Source: Actinomadura sp. NBRC 104412
GTDB taxonomy: Bacteria; Actinomycetota; Actinomycetes; Streptosporangiales; Streptosporangiaceae
Assembly (NCBI RefSeq): GCF_030269515.1
Contig: NZ_BSTM01000022.1
Location: 1 to 64,000, forward strand
Reading direction: 5' to 3'
DNA length: 64,000 nucleotides
The position numbers and the translations under genes were made by a program. Below the pieces are notes generated by a model. That model saw only the letters and a program-made list of their open reading frames with translations. It was not told the DNA's origin and searched no databases. Below, piece by piece: positions 34,269-43,245 of the stretch (the first letter of the stretch is position 1; every line of letters starts with the position of its first letter).

Positions 34269-35354
34269 ATGCTGGAACAGCGGAGAAGACGGACCGGCGC
34301 ATGTGTCGCGACGGGTGTCGCGCTGGCGGTCATCGTGTCCGGTTGCGGGAGCGGGGCGGGATCGGCCGGGGGCGGTCGCGAGGACCGGCTCGTCGTGGCG
34401 GCGGTCGGCAGCCAGCTCGGCACCGCGTACAAGCAGATTCTCCAGGACTTCGGCCGCGAGCGCGGCGTCAAGGTCACCTACTTCGAGTCCTCGGTCCCCA
34501 CCACCCTGACCAAGCTGGGCGCCCAGGTCCCCGCGGGCAAGGTCCAGTTCGACGTCGCCATGCTCAACGACCAGGCGGGCGCGGAGGCGAAGGTCCGGCG
34601 CCTCACCCAGCCCCTTGATCCGGCCAAGGTGCCCAATCTCAAGCTGCTGCCCGACTACGCCAAGCCCGCCTCCATCGACGGCCCGCTGACCGCGCTCAGC
34701 CTGCTCGGCATCGCCTACTCGCCCAAGCAGTTCCGCGCGAACGACTGGGCGCCGCCCACCCGGTGGGAGGACTTCACCGACCCCAAGTACGGCAACTGCG
34801 TGATCCCGCCGGACCCGGTCAACGCGGGCTCGGGAGTGGTGGCCCTGGCCCTGGTGAACAAGGCCCTCGGCGGTGACTACGGCGCCATCGACGCCACGGT
34901 CGAACGGCTGCGCCCGTCGGCCAAGAAGGTCCCCGCCGTCACCGGCAACCTGGCCCAGACGCTCCAGATGATGTCGCAGGGCACCGCCTGCATGGGCCTG
35001 GGCACCCAAGGCGTCGCGCTCGAGGCCCGCGCCGAGGGCACCGACCTGGCCTTCGTCGCCCCGAAGGGCAACTCCGCGGTCGGCCTGCCGCTGGTCGTCC
35101 CGAAGGGCGCGGCCCACCCCAACCTCGCCCAGGACTTCATCAACTACGTGCTCGGCGCCAAGGCACAACAGGTGATCGTCGACCGTGCGCTCTGGGCGCC
35201 GGTGCGGCCCGGGGTGAAGGGCACGGTCCCGCTCGCGGGCGAGATCATCGGCCCGGACCGGTTCGCCGACCACGACGTGCGGCCGATCCCGCCGACGGTG
35301 TTCGCCGACACCGCCGGTTGGGGCCGCAAGTTCTCCGAGCTGTTCGGACGGTGA
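34269..35354 (+). CDS. ABC transporter substrate-binding lipoprotein, PotD-like
   Basis: The 361-residue extracytoplasmic protein has a basic N-terminus, a hydrophobic core and lipobox VSGC with lipidated Cys26. The mature part matches SBP_bac_6/8-type binding proteins (LVVAAVGSQLGTAYKQILQDF, VQFDVAMLNDQAGA, GIAYSPKQF, TRWEDFTDPKYGNCVI). It presents the substrate to the PotABC-like importer encoded divergently. Ligand unknown. Confidence 0.9.
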   Translation: MLEQRRRRTGACVATGVALAVIVSGCGSGAGSAGGGREDRLVVAAVGSQLGTAYKQILQDFGRERGVKVTYFESSVPTTLTKLGAQVPAGKVQFDVAMLNDQAGAEAKVRRLTQPLDPAKVPNLKLLPDYAKPASIDGPLTALSLLGIAYSPKQFRANDWAPPTRWEDFTDPKYGNCVIPPDPVNAGSGVVALALVNKALGGDYGAIDATVERLRPSAKKVPAVTGNLAQTLQMMSQGTACMGLGTQGVALEARAEGTDLAFVAPKGNSAVGLPLVVPKGAAHPNLAQDFINYVLGAKAQQVIVDRALWAPVRPGVKGTVPLAGEIIGPDRFADHDVRPIPPTVFADTAGWGRKFSELFGR

Positions 35355-36346
35355 CCGTGCTCCCCCGGATGCCGATCGGCGGGCAGGGCCTCACCGGGCC
35401 GGTGCTCGGTCTCGGCTGCATGGCCCTGTCCGTCTACTACGGCGGCGACACCGCCGCCGCCGACCCGGAACGGGTGATCGGCGCCGCCCTCGACGCCGGA
35501 GTCACCCTGCTGGACACCGCGGACGCCTACGGCTGGGGAGAGAACGAACGGGTCGTCGGCCGGGCCATCGCCGGACGGCGCGACGAGGTGGTGCTGTCCA
35601 CCAAGTTCGGCCGCGCTCACCCCGACCGGGCCGAGCGCGACGTGACCGTCGGGCGGCCCGAGTACGTGGCGCGGGCCTGCGAGGAGTCCTTGCGCCGGCT
35701 GGACGTCGACCACATCGACGTCTACATCTACCACCGCGTCGATCCGACCGTGCCGGTCGAGGACACCGTCGGTGCGCTGGCCGCCTTGGTGGACGCCAGC
35801 AAGGTCCGGTTCATCGGGCTCTCCGAAGTCGGCCCCGAGACGGTTCGCCGGGCGCACGCCGTGCATCCGCTCTCCCTCGTGCAGAACGAGTTCTCGCTGC
35901 TGACGCGCGAGCCGGAGCGGACGCTGCTCCCGGTGCTCCGCGAACTCGGGATCACGCTCGTCGCCTACAGCCCGCTGCACCGCGGCCTGCTGGCCGGGCA
36001 CGTCCGGTCGGCGGCCGATCTCGCCGACGGCGACTGGCGCGGCACGTCGCCGCGGTTCCAGGGCGGCAACCTGCGGGCCAACCTCGCGCTGGTCGAGCGG
36101 CTCCGGCCGATCGCGGCACGGTACGACCTCAGTCTCGCCCAGCTCGCGCTCGGCTGGGTGATGGCCACGGAGGCGCTGCCGCTCCAGGGCGCCACCACCG
36201 TGGGGCAACTGAGGGAGAACGTCGCGGCCGCGAACGTCACCCTGCCGCCCGAGGTCATCACCCAATTGGACCGGGCCATGCCGGTCGGCGCGGCCGCGGG
36301 CGAGCGGGCCGACCCCGGCTATCTGAGGCACGTGCTGGCACGCTGA
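35351..36346 (+). CDS. Aldo/keto reductase
   Basis: This 331-residue AKR has catalytic Asp and Tyr in DTADAYGWGENE, Lys in STKFG and His in YIYHRVDP, with the family segment GLSEVGPETVRRAHAVHPLSLVQNEFSL. It is a probable NADPH-dependent reductase of an aldehyde or ketone. The GTG at 35351 overlaps the binding-protein stop (GTGA), so it is co-expressed with uptake. Only distantly related to the AKR at 7582. Confidence 0.88.
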   Translation: MTVLPRMPIGGQGLTGPVLGLGCMALSVYYGGDTAAADPERVIGAALDAGVTLLDTADAYGWGENERVVGRAIAGRRDEVVLSTKFGRAHPDRAERDVTVGRPEYVARACEESLRRLDVDHIDVYIYHRVDPTVPVEDTVGALAALVDASKVRFIGLSEVGPETVRRAHAVHPLSLVQNEFSLLTREPERTLLPVLRELGITLVAYSPLHRGLLAGHVRSAADLADGDWRGTSPRFQGGNLRANLALVERLRPIAARYDLSLAQLALGWVMATEALPLQGATTVGQLRENVAAANVTLPPEVITQLDRAMPVGAAAGERADPGYLRHVLAR

Positions 36347-36360
36347 ACGAGAGGAACCGG

Positions 36361-37905
36361 ATGAGCCTCAGCCTCACCGACCGTTACGCCCGTGACCGGG
36401 TGCCTTCCGCCGGGCGCCTACTGATCGGCGGGCACTGGCGGGACCCCTATAGCGACGCGCGATGGCGGCACGTCAACCCGGCCAGCGGTGAGCACCTCAC
36501 CGACGTCGCCGTCGCCGGGAAGCGCGACGTGGACGACGCGGTGCGCGCGGCGCGGCAGGCGTTCGACGAGGGTCCATGGCCGGGGATGCGGCCTCGGGAA
36601 CGCCATCGGATCCTGCTCGACCTGGCAAGCTCGTTCGAGCGGCACGCCGAGGAGATCAGCCGGCTACAGACTTTCGACAACGGGATGCCGATCGCCCGCA
36701 GCCGCCGCTACCGCAGCTCCGCGGCGTTCGGCGCCGACCTGGTGCGGTACTACGCCGGCTGGTCGGACAAGCTCACCGGCGAGACCTTCCCGCCGTTCAC
36801 CGACGACGACCGGATGCAGTTCATGAGCTTCCGCGAGCCGGTCGGCGTGGTCGCGGCGATCATTCCCTGGAACGCTCCGGTGCTCCAGTTCGCCAACAAG
36901 GTCGCACCGGCGCTCGCCGCGGGCTGCACCATGGTGCTCAAGCCGTCCGAACACGCCTCGCTCGCGGCGCTGCGGCTGGCCGAGCTGATCGGTGAGAGCG
37001 ACCTGCCGCCCGGCGTGTTCAACCTGGTCACCGGCACCGGCCGGGAGACCGGCGCGCCGCTGGCCGAGCACCCGGGGGTGGACAAGATCGCCTTCACCGG
37101 CGGCCGGGCGGCCGGCGCGTCGATGCTGCACGCCGCCGCCGGCGGCATCAAGCGGGTCACCCTCGAACTGGGCGGCAAGAGCCCGGCGCTGGTGTTCCCC
37201 GACGTCCCGGACCTCACCGCCGCCGCCGCGGAGATCGCCTCGGTCGTCTTCCACGGGATGTCCGGGCAGACCTGCTCGGCGCAGACCCGCGCACTCGTGC
37301 ACGCCGACGTCCACGACGCCTTCGTCGCCGAGCTGATACGGCAGGCGGAGCTGGTGCGACACGGCGACCCGTTCGACGAGACGACCACCGCCTCGCCGAT
37401 CATCAACGCCCGGCAGCTCGCCCACGTCGAGTCCTGCCTGGACAAGGCGATCGCGGAGGGCGCCCGCCCGGTGCTGCGCGGCGAGCGGCTCGGCGGTGAG
37501 CTGGCCGCCGGTCACTGGATGTCGCCGACCGTTCTCGTGGACGCGGACAACACGGGCCACATCGCGCGGACCGAGGTGTTCGGCCCGGTGATCAGCGTCC
37601 TCCCGTTCCGCACCGAGGACGAGGCCGTGGCGCTGGCCAACGATTCCGACTACGGGCTCGCCGCGGGCGTGTACACCGCGGACAACGCCCGCACGATGCG
37701 GCTGGCGCGCCGGCTGCGGGCCGGCACGGTCGGCGTGAACGGCTACTCCTTCATGCCGAACTCGCCGTTCGGCGGGATGAAGACCTCCGGGCTCGGGCGG
37801 GAGGGCGGCCGTCCGGCGATCGAGGCGTACCTGGAGACCAAGACCGTGATGCTGGCCGTGGATCCGGCCGAGCCTGCCCCATCCATCACAAGGGAGTCCC
37901 GATGA
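36361..37905 (+). CDS. Aldehyde dehydrogenase
   Basis: A 514-residue ALDH with IIPWNAPVLQFANKVAPALAAG, catalytic Glu in LELGGKSPAL and Cys in MSGQTCSAQTR, and the C-terminal NSPFGGMKTSGLGREGG. It resembles the broad betaine-aldehyde/phenylacetaldehyde-like branch. GAGAGG lies before the ATG. The end overlaps the SDR gene (ATGA). Oxidises an aldehyde intermediate; which one is unknown. Confidence 0.9.
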   Translation: MSLSLTDRYARDRVPSAGRLLIGGHWRDPYSDARWRHVNPASGEHLTDVAVAGKRDVDDAVRAARQAFDEGPWPGMRPRERHRILLDLASSFERHAEEISRLQTFDNGMPIARSRRYRSSAAFGADLVRYYAGWSDKLTGETFPPFTDDDRMQFMSFREPVGVVAAIIPWNAPVLQFANKVAPALAAGCTMVLKPSEHASLAALRLAELIGESDLPPGVFNLVTGTGRETGAPLAEHPGVDKIAFTGGRAAGASMLHAAAGGIKRVTLELGGKSPALVFPDVPDLTAAAAEIASVVFHGMSGQTCSAQTRALVHADVHDAFVAELIRQAELVRHGDPFDETTTASPIINARQLAHVESCLDKAIAEGARPVLRGERLGGELAAGHWMSPTVLVDADNTGHIARTEVFGPVISVLPFRTEDEAVALANDSDYGLAAGVYTADNARTMRLARRLRAGTVGVNGYSFMPNSPFGGMKTSGLGREGGRPAIEAYLETKTVMLAVDPAEPAPSITRESR

Positions 37906-38654
37906 ACGATTTCGACGGGCTTGCCGCCATCGTGTCCGGCGCGGGTTCGGGGATCGGCCAGGCGACCGCGGCCGAGCTCGCCGAGCGCGGTGCGCGCGTC
38001 GCCGGCCTCGACGTGGAGCCGGACGGCATCCCCGAAGGGGTGCTCGCGCTGAAGGCGGATCTGACGAGCCAGCAGGAGGTCGACGTCGCCGTGGCCGAGG
38101 CGGTGGGCGCGTACGGCCGGCTCGACGTGCTGGTCAACAACGCCGGGATCGGCGCGACCGGGACCGTGGAGGACAACGACGACGCGGAGTGGCTGCGGGT
38201 CTACGACGTGAACGTGCTGAGCATGGTGCGTATGGCGCGGGCCACGTTGCCGCACCTGCGCCGGTCGCCCTCGGCCGCCGTGGTCAACGTCGCCTCGCTG
38301 TACGCGACCACAGGGATGCCCAAGCGCGCCTGCTACTCGGCGAGCAAGGGCGCCGTCATGGCGCTGAGCCTGGCGATGGCGGCCGACCTCGCCGCAGAGC
38401 GGATCCGGGTCAACTGCGTGTGCCCGGGCTCCACCGACACGCCATGGGTGCGGCGGCTGCTCGCCGGCGCGCCCGACCCCGACCGGGCCCGAGCCGAGGG
38501 AGCGGCCCGGTTGCCGCTCGGCCGCCGCGGCGAGCCGGAGGAACTGGCCTACGCCATCGCGTTCTGCGCCTCCCCGCGCAACGCCAACATGACCGGCGCC
38601 GTGATCGGGGTGGACGGCGGGATGTCCACGCTGCGCCTGCCCGTCAACAGCTGA
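37902..38654 (+). CDS. SDR-family oxidoreductase
   Basis: The 250-residue classical SDR has SGAGSGIGQA as the cofactor loop, an Asp at the end of strand 2 (GLDVEPDG) that favours NAD over NADP, the motif NNAG, and catalytic Ser (NVAS), Tyr and Lys (YSASK). The C-terminal MTGAVIGVDGGMS is typical. Often annotated as 2-keto-3-deoxy-sugar or 3-oxoacyl reductase; the substrate here is not determinable. Confidence 0.9.
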   Translation: MNDFDGLAAIVSGAGSGIGQATAAELAERGARVAGLDVEPDGIPEGVLALKADLTSQQEVDVAVAEAVGAYGRLDVLVNNAGIGATGTVEDNDDAEWLRVYDVNVLSMVRMARATLPHLRRSPSAAVVNVASLYATTGMPKRACYSASKGAVMALSLAMAADLAAERIRVNCVCPGSTDTPWVRRLLAGAPDPDRARAEGAARLPLGRRGEPEELAYAIAFCASPRNANMTGAVIGVDGGMSTLRLPVNS

Positions 38655-38663
38655 GAGGTGATC

Positions 38664-40127
38664 GTGACCCGTCCATCGGAGATCTCCGTAGAAGAGCCGG
38701 ACCCGGCCGACCGGACCTGGACGCTCGTCGTGGGCGGCCGTCGCCCGGCCACGGCGCGCACTTACGCCACGGTCAGCCCCACCGACCAGCGCACGGTCGC
38801 GAACGTGCCGGACGCCGACGCGACGGACGTGGACGCGGCGGTGCGGGCCGCCGTGGCGGGGTACCAGGAGTGGCGGCGGACCTCGTTGCGCGAGCGGGCC
38901 GACGTGGTACGCGCGATGGCCGCCCGGGTGCGCCGGCACTCCGGGGAACTGGCCATACTCGACGCGCTCGACGTCGGCAACCCGGTCAGCAGGACCCGCG
39001 CTTCGCTGTTACGGGCCAGTGAGGGCATGGAGTTCTTCGCCGACGCGGCATTCGCGCTACGCGGCGAGACCTACCCCGTGTCGGCCAACCTGCACTACAG
39101 CACGCGTGAGCCCTACGGCGTGGTCGCCCGGATCACCGCGTACAACTCCCCGGCGTTCTTCGCCGCGCTCAAGATCGCTCCGGTGCTGATGGCCGGTAAC
39201 GCGCTCGTGCTCAAGGCCCCCGATCCGGCGCCGCTGTCCGCCTTGCGACTGGGCGAGCTGCTCGACGACCTCGTGCCGCCCGGCGTGCTCAACGTGGTCA
39301 CCGGCACCGGCCCGGTCGCCGGTGCCGCGCTCGCCGAGCACCCGGACGTGCCGCGGATCTCGTTCATCGGCAGCGAGACGACCGGCCGGGCGGTGCAGAG
39401 CCGGGCCGCCCAGGGCGGGGTCAAGGACGTGACGTTGGAGCTGGGCGGCAAGAACCCCATGCTGGTGTTCCCGGACGCCGACCCGGCGGCGGTCGCGGCC
39501 GCCGCGGCGAACCTGTTCACCGCGGCGTCCGGCCAATCGTGCGGCTCGCCGTCACGGCTGCTGGTGCACGCCTCGCTCGCCGCCGAGATCGCCGAGCGTC
39601 TTGCCGAACACGCCCGCGAGCTGCGGCTCGGCGACCCGCTCGACCCCGACACCCAGATGGGCCCGGTGGTCTCCCGCGAGCATCAGCGGCGCATCCTCGA
39701 CCTGGTCGCCGCGTCCGAGGGCACGTTGCTCACCGGTGGGTGCGCACCGGCCGATCCCGAACTCGCGAAGGGCAACTTCGTGGCGCCGACGGTCCTGGCC
39801 GACGTCCCCGCGAGCTCACCCGCCTTCACCGAGGAGATCTTCGGCCCGGTACTGACCGTCACCTCATGGGAGTCCGAGACGGAGGCGTTGCGCCTCGCCA
39901 ACGACACGCGCTACGGACTGACCGCCAGCGTGTGGACGTCGAACATCAACCGCGCCCACCGCGTGGCCGCCGCACTCGAAGCGGGCTACATCTGGGTCAA
40001 CGGCGCCGGCCCTCATTTCTGGGGCGTCCCGTTCGGTGGCCATAAGGCATCTGGAGTGGGCCGCGAGGAGGCGATCGACGAGCTCATCTCCTTCACCCAG
40101 ACCAAGTCCGTCACGGTGCTGCTTTGA
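38664..40127 (+). CDS. Aldehyde dehydrogenase
   Basis: This 487-residue ALDH has ARITAYNSPAFFAALKIAPVLMAG (the usual PWN is replaced by AYN), catalytic Glu in LELGGKNPM and Cys in ASGQSCGSPSR, and a C-terminal PFGGHKASGVGREE. GTG at 38664 follows AGAGG with 5 nt; the GTG six bases earlier would sit on that site. Last gene of the operon that begins with the binding protein, and the right end of the catabolic island. Confidence 0.88.
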   Translation: MTRPSEISVEEPDPADRTWTLVVGGRRPATARTYATVSPTDQRTVANVPDADATDVDAAVRAAVAGYQEWRRTSLRERADVVRAMAARVRRHSGELAILDALDVGNPVSRTRASLLRASEGMEFFADAAFALRGETYPVSANLHYSTREPYGVVARITAYNSPAFFAALKIAPVLMAGNALVLKAPDPAPLSALRLGELLDDLVPPGVLNVVTGTGPVAGAALAEHPDVPRISFIGSETTGRAVQSRAAQGGVKDVTLELGGKNPMLVFPDADPAAVAAAAANLFTAASGQSCGSPSRLLVHASLAAEIAERLAEHARELRLGDPLDPDTQMGPVVSREHQRRILDLVAASEGTLLTGGCAPADPELAKGNFVAPTVLADVPASSPAFTEEIFGPVLTVTSWESETEALRLANDTRYGLTASVWTSNINRAHRVAAALEAGYIWVNGAGPHFWGVPFGGHKASGVGREEAIDELISFTQTKSVTVLL

Positions 40128-40168
40128 CCACGGCGAGTCACGGTGACCGGGCACGTCGTTCTCTCTGT

Positions 40169-40552
40169 CTACGACTCTCGCTTTTCTGGAGTTCGGGCAG
40201 AGATCAGTAAGTACGCGAGGATCCAGGCGATCGGAATCGTGTGTGCAACGACACCGGTCCAGCTCGACGATCCGAACGAGCCGTTGGCGATGTTGACAGT
40301 GCTGATGGCGGCCGGGACCGCGTTCATGCCCACATTGATCCACAGGACCCTGCGGACGAACGGGGCCGGAGAAGAGCCGGCCAGCCAGTTCAGCGCGGCG
40401 ATCGTGACGAGATAACCGCCAAGGACCCGGCCGACGAACTCGGCATGGGCATCCGGGTCCTCACCGAGTCCGGACTGTGGTGCGATGAGCCAGACCGCTC
40501 CCAGCAGCGGGTAGTAGAAAGCGAGCGTTCGCAGGATCAAGCGTCCGTTCAT
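40169..40552 (-). CDS. Small membrane protein of unknown function
   Basis: The 127-residue product has about four predicted membrane helices (RTLAFYYPLLGAVWLIAP, GRVLGGYLVTIAALNWLAG, VLWINVGMNAVPAAISTV, VVAHTIPIAWILAYLLI). GAGGAGG lies 6 nt before the ATG, so it is a real gene. A similar kind of protein lies at 42647 on the other side of the NarL-type two-component genes. It may be controlled by that system, but its function is not recognised. Confidence 0.7.
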   Translation of the reverse strand: MNGRLILRTLAFYYPLLGAVWLIAPQSGLGEDPDAHAEFVGRVLGGYLVTIAALNWLAGSSPAPFVRRVLWINVGMNAVPAAISTVNIANGSFGSSSWTGVVAHTIPIAWILAYLLISARTPEKRES

Positions 40553-40700
40553 GGCGCCTCCTCAAGTGCCCGGCGGCCGGGTGAAGGCTTGGGTGCTCAT
40601 GGCTTCTGACCCAACCAACGCCCGTCTCGGGGCACCTCCTCCGAGTGGCCGCCCGCCGCGGCTTTTACGGCGGTCCCGGCGGCCGGTCGCAGGACCCTCG

Positions 40701-40718
40701 CTCCTCCGATTGGAGGAG
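40701..40718 (+). promoter_or_regulatory. Inverted repeat before the NarL-type kinase gene
   Basis: CTCCTCC (40701-40707) and GGAGGAG (40712-40718) form a perfect 7-bp dyad with a 4-bp spacer, just upstream of a TATGAT box (40740-40745). The ATG at 40752 is 7 bp from that box, suggesting a leaderless transcript. The dyad sits where a -35 would be, so it is a candidate operator, possibly for the cognate regulator. Confidence 0.45.
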
Positions 40719-40751
40719 GGCGCCCCTCGTGCGCGTGCCTATGATCGAGCC

Positions 40752-41948
40752 ATGCTCGCCGAACGGGTCGAACGGGCCGCTACCGGCGGCTTCAGTCCGG
40801 CGCGTGCGGGCTTGCTCACCGCGCTGACCATCGGTGACCTGACGTTGCTGCACCGGCCCGGTACGGCGTGGGACTGGGGACTCGTCCTGTCGGCCTTCCT
40901 GCTGCTGCTCGCGGCGAGCGCTTGGCCGTTGCCCGCGATGCTCGGCCTGTGTGCCCTGCTCGGGGTCGCCGGTGTCACCGAGGCGGTTGTCGCCGTGTCG
41001 GTCAAGGCGATGAGCGGCATCGCACTGTTCGAGCTGGCTGTACGCCGCTCAGCCTGGCAAGTGTCCGTCGGTGGGTGCGCTCTTGCGATGGCGATCGCCA
41101 CGGAATGGGTCGGCCGGCCCCCGGCCGAGGTCGCACCTGTCCTCTTCCGTGTCGCAACCGTTATGGGCGTGCCGTTGCTGGTCGGTGTCTATATCCGATC
41201 AGTACGGGAAAGTGCGCGGCAGGCAAGGGAACGGGCGGCCGAAGAGGAACGACGGCGGTTGTCGGAGGCACGCGCCGTCCGTGCGGCAGAACGCACGGCG
41301 ATCGCGCGTGAGCTGCATGATCTGGTTGCCCACCACGTGTCGTCGATGGTGCTGCGGGTCGGGGTGGCACGCCATGTCCTGCCGGACGTCGACCCCGGTG
41401 TCACCGAGGTGCTACGTGACCTGCACGCCTCTGGCACGGCCGCACTGGCCGACCTCCGCCGGCTGGTCGAAGTGTTACGCGATCCCGCATCGGTGCACGA
41501 CGACCCCGCACAGGTCGATCCGGCCGCCCTCCCCGCAGCGCTGAACACCGTCGTGGAGCAGGGCAGGAAGACCGGACTGACGATCGACGCATCGATCGAC
41601 CCGGCCATCGCCCAACTGGACAGCCTTCGCGGGCTCACAGTGCTGCGGCTCACCCAGGAAGGCATGGCCAACGTCGCGAAACACGCAGGACCGCAGACCC
41701 AAGCCAAGCTGTCGGTACGCATGGAGAACGGCGCCGTGACGCTGGTACTCGACAACACCAACGCTGCTGGAAGCGCCGACGCCTTCGTGCTCAAGCGCGC
41801 GCCGGAGAGCTCAGGGCACGGCCTGACGGGGATGACCGAACGTGTGGAACTGCTCGGCGGCCGACTGCACGCCGGCCCCAGCGCTCATGGTTGGACGCTC
41901 TCCGCCGAACTGCCCGCCCTGACGGCGGAGCGGGAAGCGCCGGCATGA
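40752..41948 (+). CDS. Sensor histidine kinase, NarL-system type (HisKA_3)
   Basis: The 398-residue kinase has an N-terminal block of about five membrane helices (residues about 15-148) without a large external domain. A coiled region (ESARQARERAAEEERRRL) precedes the HisKA_3 dimerisation domain with His189 in ARELHDLVAHH. The HATPase_c domain has the N-box TQEGMANVAKHA and GHGLTGM. The ATG at 40752 is just downstream of TATGAT. Frames upstream have no ribosome binding site. Pairs with the next gene (ATGA overlap). Confidence 0.9.
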   Translation: MLAERVERAATGGFSPARAGLLTALTIGDLTLLHRPGTAWDWGLVLSAFLLLLAASAWPLPAMLGLCALLGVAGVTEAVVAVSVKAMSGIALFELAVRRSAWQVSVGGCALAMAIATEWVGRPPAEVAPVLFRVATVMGVPLLVGVYIRSVRESARQARERAAEEERRRLSEARAVRAAERTAIARELHDLVAHHVSSMVLRVGVARHVLPDVDPGVTEVLRDLHASGTAALADLRRLVEVLRDPASVHDDPAQVDPAALPAALNTVVEQGRKTGLTIDASIDPAIAQLDSLRGLTVLRLTQEGMANVAKHAGPQTQAKLSVRMENGAVTLVLDNTNAAGSADAFVLKRAPESSGHGLTGMTERVELLGGRLHAGPSAHGWTLSAELPALTAEREAPA

Positions 41949-42598
41949 TCCGGATCCTGCTCGTCGACGATCAGCAACTGGTCCGCATGGGCCTGACGAT
42001 GCTGTGCGAATCCGCTCCCGACATGGAGATCGTGGGTGAGGCGGCCAACGGGCTTGAGGCCGTACGGCTGGTCGAACGGCTGCCGGTCGACGTGGTACTG
42101 ATGGACCTGCACATGCCCGGGATGAACGGAGCGACCGCCACCCAGCGCATCATGACGTCCCGGCCGTCGACACGGGTGCTGGCTCTGACGACCTTCGACG
42201 ACGATGACCACCTCTATCCAGCGCTCGCCGCCGGCGCCTGTGGGTTCGTGGTCAAGGACACGCCGCCCGGCGAGTTGCTCGACGCCATCCGTCGGGCGGC
42301 CGATGGCGGCAGCCCGTTCAGCCAGAGCGTCCTCAGCCGCCTGGTGGACCAGGCCGTACGGGCTCGTGGCACAGGGCACGCACCATCGGCCGCACCGCTA
42401 CCGGAGCTGTCGCCACGCGAACGAGAGGTCCTGACGCTGGTCGCCGCCGGGCATTCCAACCAGGAGATCGCGCAACGGTTGCACCTCGGTGTCACCACAG
42501 TGAAGACACACGTCGGCAACCTCATGAACAAGACCGGCACCCACAACCGGATCCGATTGGCGGTCCTGGCCGTGCGCGCGGGAATCAGCGAGGAGTAA
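41945..42598 (+). CDS. NarL/FixJ-family response regulator
   Basis: This 217-residue regulator has a receiver domain with Asp54 (VLMDLHMPG) and a conserved Lys (VVKDTPP). A LuxR-type HTH follows (LSPREREVLTLVAAGHSNQEIAQRLHLGVTTVKTHVGNLMNK). Its start overlaps the kinase stop by ATGA. Targets may include the two small membrane-protein genes that flank the pair on the opposite strand. Confidence 0.93.
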   Translation: MIRILLVDDQQLVRMGLTMLCESAPDMEIVGEAANGLEAVRLVERLPVDVVLMDLHMPGMNGATATQRIMTSRPSTRVLALTTFDDDDHLYPALAAGACGFVVKDTPPGELLDAIRRAADGGSPFSQSVLSRLVDQAVRARGTGHAPSAAPLPELSPREREVLTLVAAGHSNQEIAQRLHLGVTTVKTHVGNLMNKTGTHNRIRLAVLAVRAGISEE

Positions 42599-42646
42599 CA
42601 GAAAGCGGCGCACAGGGCGGCCGAAAAAGTCGTGGGCAGCTCGTCA

Positions 42647-43105
42647 TCACATTGTCTGCTCATGCTTCCGCGACCGTGACCTCACGTGGGTCACGGTCGC
42701 CCTTGCCGGCAGACGTCGCCCGTTCATCGTGTGTGCGATGACAAGGGCGAGGAGAATGATCGCCGCGATGTCGATCGGGACTCCTGTGATATCGGCCAGT
42801 CGTGAAGGGCCGGGCAAGGTGGCCATGAGGACAAGGAAGATCGATTTGGTGGTGATCGCCGTGACGGCGGCCGGCACTCGCAAAGCGGGGTGGAACGCGG
42901 CGTAGATGAGAGCCGCGCCCAGTGCGCCCTGGAGAACTCCGCGATGCTGAAGGAGAGCCAGGATCATCGGGTCGGCAGGGACGTCCAGACCGGCATATGT
43001 GCTCAGTGTTCGGGGTTGGACGAGTGCCAGCGCGGGCCCCGCGGTGACGGTCCCCAGGAGCACCAGGGTGACACGGACGGCCATCTCAACGCTGCGTGGT
43101 CTCAT
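42647..43105 (-). CDS. Small membrane protein of unknown function
   Basis: The 152-residue protein has about four predicted helices (VTLVLLGTVTAGPALALV, GVLQGALGAALIYAAF, VTAITTKSIFLVLMATL, IDIAAIILLALVIAHTM) and a basic tail (RSRSRKHEQ). There is no clear Shine-Dalgarno sequence before the ATG at 43105; an in-frame ATG at 43084 is an alternative. The 3' end contains a strong hairpin (42670-42700). Function not recognised. Confidence 0.6.
   Translation of the reverse strand: MRPRSVEMAVRVTLVLLGTVTAGPALALVQPRTLSTYAGLDVPADPMILALLQHRGVLQGALGAALIYAAFHPALRVPAAVTAITTKSIFLVLMATLPGPSRLADITGVPIDIAAIILLALVIAHTMNGRRLPARATVTHVRSRSRKHEQTM
42670..42700. terminator. Strong hairpin between convergent genes, inside the end of the membrane-protein gene
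   Basis: GCGACCGTGACC (42670-42681) and GGTCACGGTCGC (42689-42700) are perfect 12-bp arms with a 7-nt loop. It is about 70 bp past the NarL-type regulator stop and within the last codons of the opposing gene. It could terminate the regulator transcript. Confidence 0.55.
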
Positions 43106-43245
43106 GAGACCGACCCAACCAAGTCACGCTTTCGTGCACATCCACCCGAAGGCCGGAGACCACTGCCCGTAGGGGCGCCTGGTCCGGCTAGTTGGAGGAC
43201 CCCCTTCTCTGGAAGGTGTGGTGGCCACTGCCTCGTCCGGCGATG

